Source: Cymbidium sinense (taxonomy: Eukaryota; Streptophyta; Magnoliopsida; Asparagales; Orchidaceae). Taken from it: 64,000 nt of DNA. The notes under the pieces were generated by a model. The model searched no databases and was not told the origin of the DNA. It worked only from the letters and a program-made list of their open reading frames with translations. Positions 43,301-50,160 of the stretch are shown piece by piece. A program made the translations under genes and the position numbers. The stretch is from positions 112,781,121 to 112,845,120 of the forward strand of contig CM038222.1 of assembly GCA_021442155.1 (NCBI GenBank). Reading direction: 5' to 3'. Numbering within the stretch: the stretch's first letter is position 1; every line of letters begins with the position of its first letter.

Positions 43301-43935
43301 GCTTGGAACTGTAATGTATTTATTTTCCTTTCCAGGAGGACAAGCAAGAAGATTTCCATGTTACAGAAATCACTTCCGAACAACCTAGCCCTGGACATGA
43401 TCTTCAAAACGTAGAATCTACCATACCTCCTTAATACGGAAAAATTTTACTTATACTTTTTTTTTTTAAAACATTTGGCTTGAATCCATTTCTGCTGCTT
43501 TAGGACGAGGAAGATGAATCAGACCCCACTAGTGGAGAAGTTAGCACTCTGCAGAACGAGCAACTAATAACAGAACCAGATGTGATGGACCATAAGCAGA
43601 GAGACTATGAGCCAAATGATCAGCAATATGTTCCTCGAAGGTCATATCAAAACCAGAGGGGCGGACGAGGCAGAGGCAGCCGTACTTATAAAGGTTACTC
43701 GAACTCTAACGACTCACATGTTCGTAATGGTTGGGGCGGAAATGGTGGCTACGAGAATGGGCGAAGCCAGTACCATGATCAGGGTTATCATCAAAGAAAC
43801 TACTATAACCCCCGGCTGGGAAGGGGCGGGAGAGGTGGTGGCTCCGCCACCCTGTACAACTATCATGGAGCTTCAAGCCATGGCAATGGCAGAACTCATG
43901 GTCCTTCAAATGTAGAACTCGGTGCAAGTGCTTAG
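18644..43935 (+). CDS. Caprin-like RNA-binding protein with RGG C-terminus (spliced, 4 exons)
   Basis: Predicted join: 18644-19304, 19373-19572, 43336-43410, 43504-43935, giving about 455 residues. The start is the first ATG, in good context (ttaccATGG). Residues ~22-75 are a basic coiled coil containing [11 protein letters not shown] and LNKEQEEVL. This matches the register of the Caprin-1 N-terminal homology region (KKLRNLEKK..., LNQDQLDAV). Residues ~116-240 form the helical rest of that region. They end in [24 protein letters not shown], which corresponds to Caprin's CGTTYKVLKEIVERVFQSNYF. Residues ~288-350 are acidic, and ~364-430 are Arg/Gly-rich with RGG and RGRG motifs, Tyr and Asn. 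Caprins are cytoplasmic mRNA-binding proteins of stress granules. By analogy I infer an RNP role, not a reaction. Intron 2 is 23.8 kb and packed with mobile elements. The exon-3 donor is weak. I do not know an accepted plant gene symbol. Confidence 0.85.
19373..19572 (+). CDS. Exon 2 of the Caprin-like gene
   Basis: The acceptor is TTATTTTTATAG at 19361-19372 after a 68-nt intron. Joining restores Tyr221 across the junction and continues [11 protein letters not shown]. The exon ends CATCAACAG|GTGATTTT, phase 0. Confidence 0.92.
19690..20110 (+). mobile_element. LTR-retrotransposon remnant with primer-binding-like site
   Basis: The sequence 'acaattGGTATCAatGC' at about 19869-19885 resembles the initiator-Met tRNA primer-binding site (TGGTATCAGAGC) that follows a plant 5' LTR. 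The preceding 'gagtgatcctcgaggttgagctctggataaggag' and following 'gaaccaagtggaagttgatgaac' fit LTR-end and leader sequence. No partner LTR was found, so the boundaries are a guess. Confidence 0.4.
20111..20996. other. Unassigned intronic DNA
   Basis: AT-rich sequence with a small CCACCG/CATCGCCA-rich patch at 20205-20270. I see no domain, repeat end or RNA gene. Confidence 0.4.
20997..21630 (+). repeat. Left LTR of the intronic LARD-like element
   Basis: It shares order and sequence with 27618-28150: 'cttactttggattcgatgagttatctcacttgga', then 'tatttattactttcg', then the TATA box CTATAAATAAATGG (21372; right copy 27979), 'gagac(t/c)tttaga', a C/T-rich stretch with 'ttgtcccaccaagttag', and 'gtcgtccac' near the end. 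The TATA orientation shows the element reads on the + strand. Confidence 0.75.
23300..27240 (-). pseudogene. Broken antisense coding relic inside the intronic LTR element
   Basis: On the minus strand, several stretches read as protein-like sequence in a common order. About 25000-24781, then across the hAT insertion 23983-23310, the frame gives a Ser/Lys-rich segment. It is followed by a charged coiled coil ([24 protein letters not shown], in two parts of up to 20 residues: [14 protein letters not shown] / [10 protein letters not shown]) and [10 protein letters not shown]. Further upstream, 26694-26350 codes for an acidic segment and 27130-27050 for [20 protein letters not shown]. At least four in-frame stops and a possible acceptor (tttttttgtag before 24980 on this strand) are present. 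Tat-lineage plant LTR elements such as Grande1 are known to carry antisense ORFs; a captured host gene is the alternative. I do not recognise the protein. Confidence 0.5.
23984..24780. mobile_element. hAT-like MITE with 8-bp target duplication
   Basis: The termini are TAGGGTTG (23984-23991) and CAACCCTA (24773-24780), a perfect 8-bp inverted repeat. They are flanked by ctttctcc and cttgctcc, an 8-bp duplication with one mismatch. TAGGG/CAGGG-type ends with an 8-bp duplication are the hallmark of hAT elements. The 797-bp interior is non-coding and rich in repeated 'gagctt(g)atttgagctt' blocks, a composition common in plant hAT MITEs. It splits the antisense coding relic of the host LTR element. 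Confidence 0.8.
27618..28150 (+). repeat. Right LTR of the intronic LARD-like element
   Basis: This is the partner of the left LTR, shorter by small deletions. The TATA box is CCTATAAATAAAGG near 27978. 'tttgtctcactaagttag' (28084) matches 'tttgtcccaccaagttag' (21560). The two LTRs have diverged considerably, indicating an old insertion. Confidence 0.72.
28151..30540. other. Unassigned intronic DNA
   Basis: AT-rich to 28700, then mixed composition, with a GC-richer patch at 29380-29700. Only short open frames occur. I recognise no domain, element end or RNA gene. This may be the oldest, original part of the intron. Confidence 0.4.
30541..31505 (+). repeat. Tandem duplication, ~490-bp unit, two copies
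   Basis: 30541-31030 and 31031-31505 are direct copies at 490-bp spacing. Both contain 'ggatgggaggtgtgcaagta', 'tttttgcatgcat', 'gtgcatgcgtatgtttgaat', 'ttaattcaataaacggga' and end in A-rich 'ataaaa(a)tggaaaaaaaa'. Each has a short, similar open frame (30732-30962; 31202-31435), but these are AT-driven and not convincing genes. Differences are scattered point changes and small indels. Confidence 0.88.
31506..32819. other. Unassigned segment with TATA-like site and GA-rich tract
   Basis: 'cttctataaaataggaagg' at about 31612-31630 looks like a TATA box. It is followed 40-90 bp later by a (GA)-rich tract (31668-31722), as in many LTR R regions or plant leaders. From 32220 to 32580 there is a stretch rich in 'ggtgc', 'gcgcc' and 'cgctg' motifs; a similar stretch recurs at 34490-34770. 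No partner LTR was identified. Confidence 0.4.
33166..33617. mobile_element. Tourist-like (PIF/Harbinger) MITE, copy 2
   Basis: A 452-bp element lies between TTA (33163-33165) and TTA (33618-33620). The left end AGAGCTGTTTGATT and right end CCAACCAAACAACCCC form an imperfect inverted repeat. Its interior shares 'gtttgtttttttctgtttgg' and 'aatgtaaa(g/t)tattttgaa' with the MITE at 17599. It also contains a GC-rich centre with a (GGC)n run near 33400. It is inserted into the minus-strand transposon-protein relic. Confidence 0.78.
34918..34930 (-). other. Possible tRNA primer-binding site (minus strand)
   Basis: The minus strand reads TGGTGTCAGAACC, two mismatches from the common plant initiator-Met site TGGTATCAGAGCC. 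It lies upstream (on that strand) of the transposon-protein relic, the place a primer-binding site should occupy. The adjoining LTR was not delimited. Confidence 0.5.
35161..36058 (+). repeat. Tandem duplication, 449-bp unit, two copies
   Basis: 35161-35609 and 35610-36058 are near-identical direct copies (both contain 'caatctaaaacccccaatga', 'gtctacttaggatatctg', 'atctcggcacgatggaatca'). Only a small number of differences are seen by eye, so this is younger than most repeats here. It may be a duplicated part of the LTR belonging to the minus-strand relic next to it. Confidence 0.88.
36410..36730 (+). repeat. 5' LTR of the Ty3/gypsy element
   Basis: Starts TGATGGAAGCC and ends GGAGCACATCA. 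It includes 'ctataaataaagaagcaataatcc' (TATA-like, 36586) and a C/T-rich stretch. It is followed by atttggtgctctcgtcgagagg, a leader resembling the TTTGGTGCTTTCATTGAGAG start seen in some plant gypsy elements. Confidence 0.92.
37070..37940 (+). pseudogene. gag remnant of the Ty3/gypsy element
   Basis: 37070-37408 encodes a capsid-like segment ([20 protein letters not shown], later [10 protein letters not shown] and [17 protein letters not shown]), typical of plant gypsy gag. A stop at 37406-37408 and another at 37577-37579 break it. 37585-37938 continues with a CCHC zinc knuckle, [14 protein letters not shown], the nucleic-acid-binding motif of nucleocapsid. A stop at 37936 follows. Gag packages the element's RNA in virus-like particles; here it cannot be made intact. 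Confidence 0.88.
37941..38450 (+). pseudogene. Aspartic protease remnant of the Ty3/gypsy element
   Basis: The stretch following the knuckle reads '..[18 protein letters not shown]' at the place where the family has D-S-G-x-T-H-N-F, so the catalytic Asp and Ser are replaced. Downstream [20 protein letters not shown] matches the usual 'LGVQWL' end of the domain. Interrupted by stops at 37936 and 38358. Confidence 0.75.
38450..39345 (+). pseudogene. Reverse transcriptase remnant of the Ty3/gypsy element
   Basis: Recognisable RT blocks in order: [20 protein letters not shown] (about 38613), [40 protein letters not shown], then after a stop at 38913 the catalytic [10 protein letters not shown] (about 38930-38960), and [34 protein letters not shown]. 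The FFDD motif is intact, but a TGA and frameshifts precede and follow it. Confidence 0.92.
39275..39735 (+). pseudogene. RNase H remnant of the Ty3/gypsy element
   Basis: Reads [40 protein letters not shown] and [13 protein letters not shown], the gypsy RNase H blocks with D..G, E and D residues. Frame is shifted relative to RT. Stops occur at 39593, 39619 and 39734. Confidence 0.9.
39767..40694 (+). pseudogene. Integrase remnant of the Ty3/gypsy element
   Basis: An HHCC zinc-binding region is visible ([16 protein letters not shown], then [12 protein letters not shown]). The catalytic core follows with '[11 protein letters not shown]', '[13 protein letters not shown]' and [20 protein letters not shown], giving the D,D-35-E arrangement of integrases. 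Stops at 40061, 40181-40245 and a break after 40694 prevent a continuous protein. Confidence 0.88.
41070..41321 (+). pseudogene. Chromodomain and C-terminus of the Ty3/gypsy polyprotein
   Basis: [20 protein letters not shown] followed by [14 protein letters not shown] is a clear chromodomain signature; in chromoviruses this targets integration to particular chromatin. The frame ends [12 protein letters not shown] with its stop inside the 3' LTR. A T-run at 41086-41096 near the start probably reflects a slippage or frameshift point. Confidence 0.88.
41243..41562 (+). repeat. 3' LTR of the Ty3/gypsy element
   Basis: Starts TGATAGAAGCC and ends GGAGCACATCA, about 91% identical to the 5' LTR by eye. 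The first ~80 bases also encode the last residues of the polyprotein (stop at 41319-41321). The coding region therefore runs into the LTR. Confidence 0.92.
41568..43335. other. Unassigned intronic DNA before exon 3
   Basis: Continuous with 36100-36404 once the gypsy element is removed. AT-rich, with short open frames and no recognised domain. The last part supplies the polypyrimidine tract of the exon-3 acceptor. Confidence 0.45.
43336..43410 (+). CDS. Exon 3 of the Caprin-like gene (3' border uncertain)
   Basis: The acceptor TTTTCCTTTCCAG ends at 43335 after a good pyrimidine tract. The frame reads [18 protein letters not shown]..., acidic and Ser/Thr-rich. The only in-frame donor is AAC|GTAGAA at 43411, a weak match. 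If it is not used, the frame meets TAA at 43432-43434. Phase is 0 at both ends, so skipping it would keep frame. Confidence 0.7.
43504..43935 (+). CDS. Exon 4 of the Caprin-like gene (acidic linker and RGG domain)
   Basis: The acceptor TTTCTGCTGCTTTAG ends at 43503. The exon reads [20 protein letters not shown], then [19 protein letters not shown], and finishes with a Gly/Arg/Asn/Tyr-rich tail. TAG is at 43933-43935. The RGG content is the usual mark of low-complexity RNA-binding tails. Confidence 0.92.
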   Translation, partial: DEEDESDPTSGEVSTLQNEQLITEPDVMDHKQRDYEPNDQQYVPRRSYQNQRGGRGRGSRTYKGYSNSNDSHVRNGWGGNGGYENGRSQYHDQGYHQRNYYNPRLGRGGRGGGSATLYNYHGASSHGNGRTHGPSNVELGASA

Positions 43936-43958
43936 CAGACATCAGATGTACAAGGAGG

Positions 43959-44049
<91 letters not shown>

Positions 44050-44340
44050 CTTGTTTAATTTAGAAATATAGTAAGATATATATTAGTGATCATTATTAGG
44101 TTGTTTTGGCTTGCCATCCAGTCTTAGAAAGTAGGATCTTGAAAATGTTGCATGGGGTTTTCTGATGGAGTTTTGAAGGGGAATGGAATTGGCACTTGCA
44201 CTTTCTGGGGGAACCTTTAGCCGTCAAAGGACTCAACTACTGCTGCTTAATTTGTTGGTAATATTGTTATGGCTGAACGTTTTACTGATTTAATAGAAAG
44301 ATATTTAATCCTTGGCATGGTGAGATTTTTTTTATACTTG
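43936..44340 (+). other. Presumed 3' UTR of the Caprin-like gene
   Basis: Begins right after TAG at 43935. It contains a long TA microsatellite (43961-44047), followed by unique sequence such as 'ggggttttctgatggagttttgaagg'. Possible poly(A) signals are weak (for example 'ttaataga' near 44290). The end is a guess. Confidence 0.45.
43961..44047. repeat. (TA)n microsatellite in the 3' UTR
   Basis: A run of about 43 TA units starts 26 bases after the stop codon. It would form a very long AU tract in the mRNA. Confidence 0.95.
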
Positions 44341-46402
44341 TGTTTCAACCAGAAAAAAGGAAGAGGTTTGAAAGCATGGTTATTGGCAGAATATTCATTC
44401 TAAAAACTAGACAGATTTACATACATATCATATAATTTTTATATATTTATATATTTGATATTTAAAATTAAATATTTATTTATTTAATATTTTTTATACT
44501 TAAAAAAATATATTTTATTTTTAAAAATTGAGTGGTGATGATATTTTTAATGTGATATTAAAAATTGGGTGTTATGTCTAAGTTTTCTTCACTTTTTGGA
44601 ATTTGATTATTCATATGTTTAATATAAAATTTTCATAATTATTTATATAATAAATTATTTTATATAAGAATGTGTATTTTATTTAAATGTGATGTTAAAA
44701 AATTTTAAGTGTTGTGTAAATATTAAAGTTTATATATTAGATATATAAATATATAAGAATTATGATGCATGTAAATTCTCTTAAAAATTGATTGATTATA
44801 TATATTAATTGTGTATCATTTTATTTTAAGAAGATATATATATATCATAATTCTTATGTATTTTTATGTTTAAAAAGTGTATTTTATGTTTAAAAAGTGA
44901 ATAGTGATGTATTTTTTATGTGATATCTAAGATTGAGGTGTTGTATATATGTAAATAAAATAAAATTTAGGTGTTAGATATGTAAATATATAAGAATGGT
45001 GTTTTATGTACTTTTTTATATTTATTTATTTTTAACATTATCAATTTTAAAGCTCTTAGTTTTTTTTTTTAAAATTAAAGCGTATTTATTAGGTTGGTTG
45101 AAAAACATCATTTTCTGTTAGTTCTAATGTAAGTAGCATCAAAGTTATGTTATTATCATAAATAAAATTTTATCTTTTTGAAATAAAAGATAATGATATG
45201 AAAATAATGGCATTTTTTTTCTCGAAAAATTTAGAGATTGTTATTAGAGATAACGACGGTCATAAACTTACAAAGTGTGAGATGATATTCCCTCAAACAT
45301 GAAACCTAAGGGCCAATATGAGATCAATTTTATTTTATATTTTTAATTCTTATTTTATATCAAATTTTTAAAAATATATTTATTTAATGTATTTTTAAAG
45401 TATTTTTATTTTTTATATTTAAAATAAATAATATTATTTTTAAAAGTATTCAAACTAACTTGTGATTATTTTGAGTATTTTTGAAAATTATTAACACTCA
45501 AAATATTGATTTAAAAATATTTTGTTTTTAATTAAAACATAAATAAAATAAATTAAAAATAAAACAAAAGTGATACCAAATAGTGGCTAAGATTCCAATC
45601 CTAGCCAATCAATGGCATTGTTACTGAGGATTTTAATTATTCTCATTATATTATACTCAGGAGTGATCTGCAATATTATATTAAATGCTGCATTTCTTTT
45701 GGCGATGTTTATTATTTGTTTTCTTTTGAGACTATTTATTATTGAAGAGTAACTACTATATGGCCATTTTCAAGTTCTAATTAAAAGTATTAATAATTTG
45801 ATCTTGAAAGATTTAAAATTAGATCAAAGCCATTTGATTTAATGTATAGTTGGTTTAGTTTCATGCACATATGGAAACACATAAGTATATCTGTATATAT
45901 ACGATACGTATATGTGTGTATTTGTGTGTGTGTAACTTACATGAGCAATCCTTACAAATCACCTTTCAATCTAGACCTCACCATCATGTGAATCGTGGGA
46001 TTGTCTTTATTTCAATTAGTACAAAAATTTCATGTCCCTCTCAATTTTCGCACATGAATTAAGAAAACCTATTGCTTAGTTTATCTCTCTCCTCTCTCTT
46101 ATCTTCTTTTCTCCAAAGCTACCAACATCTCTCTCTCTCTCTTTACCTTTTCTCCTTTGTTGCTACCTCCTTCCACTAAGCAAATAAGAACAATGAGTAT
46201 CTCGTTCTCAATCACCCTTAATCACAAGTCTTATGAGATCGCCTTGCCTTCTTATTTAGCCACAAGCAAAGCAATCATGTGCTACATTCTTCTCGTTCAT
46301 CTCCATAAGTTTTCTTAGGTCCACCACCATTAAACATTGTATAGTTTGTGGATAACTTATTTTTCTTCTTTATTTCCTTATAAGAAAACAAGAAACAAAT
46401 AA
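44341..46402. other. AT-rich intergenic DNA with decayed repeats
   Basis: Blocks such as 'tttttatatatttatatatttga', 'gtggtgatgatatttttaatgtgatatt' and 'gtgttagatatgtaaatatataagaat' recur several times (44430-44800, 44840-45000). They resemble the stretch at 17280-17530 upstream of the gene, suggesting remains of one AT-rich MITE-like family. A TG/TA-rich patch lies at 45890-45940 and a CT-rich one at 46085-46160. No gene is visible. Confidence 0.5.
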
Positions 46403-46624
46403 TGTTGAGAATACAAAGAAGTAAAGATGTATAGTAGGATGAATCCAGTAGTTCATACCTTCTACTATCTACATCATTATAGCATAATACATGTGTTTAT
46501 AATCAAAGGTGATAACCAACTTGTTAGAAGTGGTTACAACAAGAGAAATCTGACATGTGATGGATGACACGTGTATGATAGGATGTGTAGATGATGAAAT
46601 TCTAATAATTATTTTGTTATCCCA
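46403..46624 (-). repeat. 3' LTR of the Ty1/copia element
   Basis: Shares 'cattata(g/a)cataatacatgt(g/a)tttataatcaaa', 'gataaccaacttgttaga', and 'ctaataattattttgttatc' with 53689-53906. On the minus strand it starts TGGGATAAC and ends TTCTCAACA. Confidence 0.8.
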
Positions 46625-46639
46625 TCTATAGGATTCATC

Positions 46640-48100
46640 AATTTACTAAGAAGTAGATTGAACCTTTTAGTATTAATGGGCTTGGCGAGCATTTCTATTA
46701 GCTAGTTCTAGGTTTCGATTGATATGATGAATGTTGATTCACTAAGTTTTGATGTGCTCATTGATAAAATGACAATACATGTCAATATGCTTCATTTGAG
46801 CTTGAAAAATTAGATTACAAGCTAATGCAATTACTGAAAAGTTGTCATAATATATTAGTATAGGGGTAAAGTTTGATATACCCAAATTAATGTGAAAAGC
46901 CTAAATCCATAGAATATTTGCAATTGTAGAAACTAAGGCATGATACTTTGTTTCAATGGACGATTGAGTAATTGTGGATTACTTCTTAGCAGCTCAAAAA
47001 ATAAGAAAAGAGCCAAGCATAATGTAATAACCGATAGTGGATTTAAAATCATTTTGTTGCCTACCTAGTCAAAATCATTAAATTCTTATATTTGAAAGTT
47101 TGTTAGCTTAATTAGTCAACCGTGATTTATTGTAGCTTTGATCTATCTAAGAAGATGCTTTAGTTATTGGAAATATAAGGTGGAAGGATTATGCATATGC
47201 TAATAAAGGTAGTTCATAAGAAAAGAGAGGTCTCGATAAGTCATAGTAAGGTATAATAGGGGCCCAACCAATTAGCAATACAAAATTGGTTTGGGGCATG
47301 GAAAAGTACCAGTTGTAATAGGATTAGTTTTAGTGGTAGTTGGGTTACATATATATTTACAATCTTGCATTTTAGCTCAATGCATGTAGGAACCTACTTG
47401 AGGCATATTTTTTTGATTAAGGTATAAAGCTATAGGTAAGGAACAAGTGTGTGGATTCCAAAGAAGTGGGATAAGGATCCTAGGTCTCGTATTTTAAATT
47501 TACGATGGAGTTTAAGTAGAATTTGTGAAATAACATTGGGATTATTGCTTGTTAAGAGGATGTCACCTACGTATACTAATAAGTAAATGATTGTAGAATG
47601 TTTCTTAAAGGTTTGGAGACATGGATCTACTGAACTTTGGGAAAAGCTTGGATTTTGTAGGTGTGTGGAGAGTATGGTGAACCATTGTCTCAGGGATTGT
47701 TTAAGGTCATAAAGGGCCTTTTGTAAAAAACATACATGTTAAGGGTGGTTAGGATCAATGAAGCTAGAATGTTGGAGCATATAAACAAGTTGGTTTAGTT
47801 GTTGGTGGAGGAACACATTAGACACAGGTTATTTTATCTACCACTAGTGATGAAATGTAATGGTGATGAAGATCAAGACGGTAAAAAGTTTACCACCTGA
47901 GTAAGAAGTTTCATCATAGTTGATACTGTGTTTTTGATGGCATCATTGGGCCACTAAATCAGACTTATGATAGAAAATGGTATCATTGGAGTTAAGTTTA
48001 AGTTTGAAGATCTATTTGTAACCTAAGACTTTTTGCTATGTAGGAGGTGGAACATGTGTCCATGTATTTTGTGTAATAAGAGCTTGACATTATTCCGCCA
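46640..48100 (-). pseudogene. copia reverse transcriptase and RNase H remnant
   Basis: The minus strand around 47590-47440 reads IIYLLVYVGDILLTSNNPNV and FKIRDLGSLSHFFGIH, the RT catalytic block. The second residue of the usual YVDD is Gly (YVGD, 47562-47573), which would abolish activity. RNase H is marked near 46985-46920 by KSTITQSSIETKYHALVSTI, equivalent to 'STVSRSSTEAEYRALA'. Several stops occur. Confidence 0.85.
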
Positions 48101-48399
48101 GTGAATGGCTTCTTTATAGAAAATGGGAGAGTGGAGTAATATAATGAGTGAAATTAAGAGTGTGATGAGGTTTAAGATGGTTGATTTATCATATGGTGTT
48201 TTTGAGGTGGTTGATGTGCAGAAGGTTTCTTAAGAGATGTGGAGAAGGTAGGTGTTGATGGAGTTAATGATTGCATATGTTTTGAGTCAGTAGATTGAGA
48301 CGAAGGAGCGAGATGTAGAGAATGTGTTGAGATAGAGGAGAGGCGGAGTTGTGGGGAGGAGGTGGAGAGTAAGAAGTCTTGGAATAGGATGAAGTAGGA

Positions 48400-49200
48400 A
48401 TGGATGATGCCAATACTAATGTGAGAGGAGAATTGGTGGAAGTAGGAGAGGTTGGTGAGGTGGAGGTGTTATTATATTTTTGTAGGAAAATATTTTCTCA
48501 TTAAAGAGAGACACATCGAGAAGAATGACTTTGATAGTTTATAAGTTGCAGCATTTATAGCCTTTGGAGGAAGAAGGATATTTGAGAAAAATGCAAGGAT
48601 TTGATATGGGGGTGAATTTATATGGAGTGTATGGTGTGAGTCAAGGGAAACCCAAGCAGCTAAACACTTGAAGGATAGAGTAATCTAGTTTCTTTATGTG
48701 GAGAATTTGATTTGGGGACTTTAGATTATTGATTTGAGAGGGTAGCTAATTAATTAAATAGATGGCAGAAGTGTCAACCCTGAAGGTGAGTGGAAGGCCT
48801 ACATTGATTAGGAGAGTTTAGATTGCTTCTAAGATGTGATGATGCTTTCATTTAACAATTCCATTGTGTATAATAGTATAACGACAAATGTGTTGATGTT
48901 CAATACCATAATTTTTTTATATATTATTTAAAAAGTAGAGTTACAATGTTGACCTCCACCATCTATTCTTAGAGTCTTTATGCAAATATGGTATATGTTT
49001 TAGATTTTGTGCACATAAGAAAAACCCAGGAATATCAAGAGTGATCATCATCAAATATAACTTAATATGAAATCCTTGATGACAAGTAATTAAGGAAGGA
49101 TCCCATAGATCATAATAAATAATTTGAAAAGGAAAAGGACCACTAGTTTTGAATGCTTGAAATAATAGGCAAATTATGTAGAAAGAAAATTTCAAAACTT
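48400..49200 (-). pseudogene. copia integrase remnant
   Basis: PFQIIYYDLWDPSLITCHQG then FHIKLYLMMITLDIPGFFLC corresponds to the copia integrase core (the family has 'HSDLWGPSP..S..GYRYY..FVDD.SR..W.Y'). The catalytic Asp pair is altered (YDLW retained, 'VDD' changed to 'MMI'). 48100-48480 is C-rich on this strand, like the Ser/Pro-rich linker between integrase and reverse transcriptase. Confidence 0.78.
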
Positions 49201-49299
49201 TACAAAGATTTGGAGTATCTTTGTGAAGTTACATAAGTGCTATAGAGGATGGATTTATGAGCCTTTTATGTCATATGATGGTTGATTTAGGATATAATA

Positions 49300-50155
49300 C
49301 TAGAGTCATTGCTGTGGAGATGGATGGTGGTTTTGGAGATGGTCGAATTGGATAAAGTCCTTTAGAGCTGGGTCCTTGGAGGAGGATTTGATTGGTCCAC
49401 TTGTCATTAATAGTGTAACATGATCATCAAAAGCAATTGAACAATTACAAATGAAGGAAAGTTGATATACGAATAAGAGATTATGAGAGAGTTTAAGAGA
49501 CCGAAATAATTTGGGTAAGTGAAGCTTACATGAGGGGTGGGTGGGGTAAGAAGAATGCTTTACTATTAGATATAGGTATGGTTTGCCCATTTCAATGGTA
49601 TCTCAATCAGTTTCATGTTATGTAGTAATGTTGGAGAGCCAATTTGCATTTATTTTTAGGTGTGATAAAGCATTAATGTAAAAGTCATTCAAATGTAATA
49701 GGGGCTATTGTAGCATGCATAACTTGTTTTCTTATTTGAGGTGATGACATATATTATATGTTGGTAAACATTTGATAGTTGAGTGTCCTTATTTCCCACA
49801 AATTTGACATTTGTTATATGTATTTTGTCTTCTTTCATAGCTATAATTGTTTCTCCCTTGAAAGGTTTGAGTAGAGTATTGATGACTTTGTTCTCCTCTA
49901 ACAAGAGCATAATGTAATGAGAATTCAGACATGAGAGTTGTGAGTTGCCTCATTTTCTTAGATGGCCTCTTCACTATAGAGTAGAGAGTATAAATCATCA
50001 AGACTCATTGATTGTAAAATTGTTTGAATTGTTATTTTAAAATCTTAATATAATGAAGGTAGTCCATTTGAAGTTTATAAAATAATGTTCTTCGTATTGA
50101 TGTGTGACTCAGAGGCTACAATCATATCTATTCTTGCTTTGATTTTGGATGAGTA
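49300..50155 (-). pseudogene. copia gag C-terminus, zinc knuckle and protease/pre-integrase remnant
   Basis: The minus strand from 50001 reads a gag end with NNYSYERRQNTYNKCQICGK, the start of a CCHC knuckle whose remainder is frameshifted. From 49590, GKPYLYLIVKHSS, LPKLFRSLKLSHNLLFVYQL and CSIAFDDHV match the GAG-pre-integrase region of copia. Stops and frameshifts divide it. It continues the gag cut off at 53134 when the solo LTR is removed. Confidence 0.78.
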
Positions 50156-50160
50156 TTATG

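Larger units (their letters stand above)
19573..43335 (+). other. Intron 2 of the Caprin-like gene, 23.8 kb, filled with nested mobile elements
   Basis: Bounded by CAG|GTGATT and TTTCCAG|GAG, both phase 0. It contains at least one LTR element with a MITE inside, a minus-strand transposon relic with a MITE inside, a full-length Ty3/gypsy element and two tandem duplications. These are described in separate entries. No additional conserved exon was recognised inside it, although very short exons could be missed. Confidence 0.82.

Noticed and set aside
43607..43942. Overlapping frames on both strands in the RGG exon
   Set aside because: These are by-products of the low-complexity, GC-rich RGG coding sequence in the true frame.
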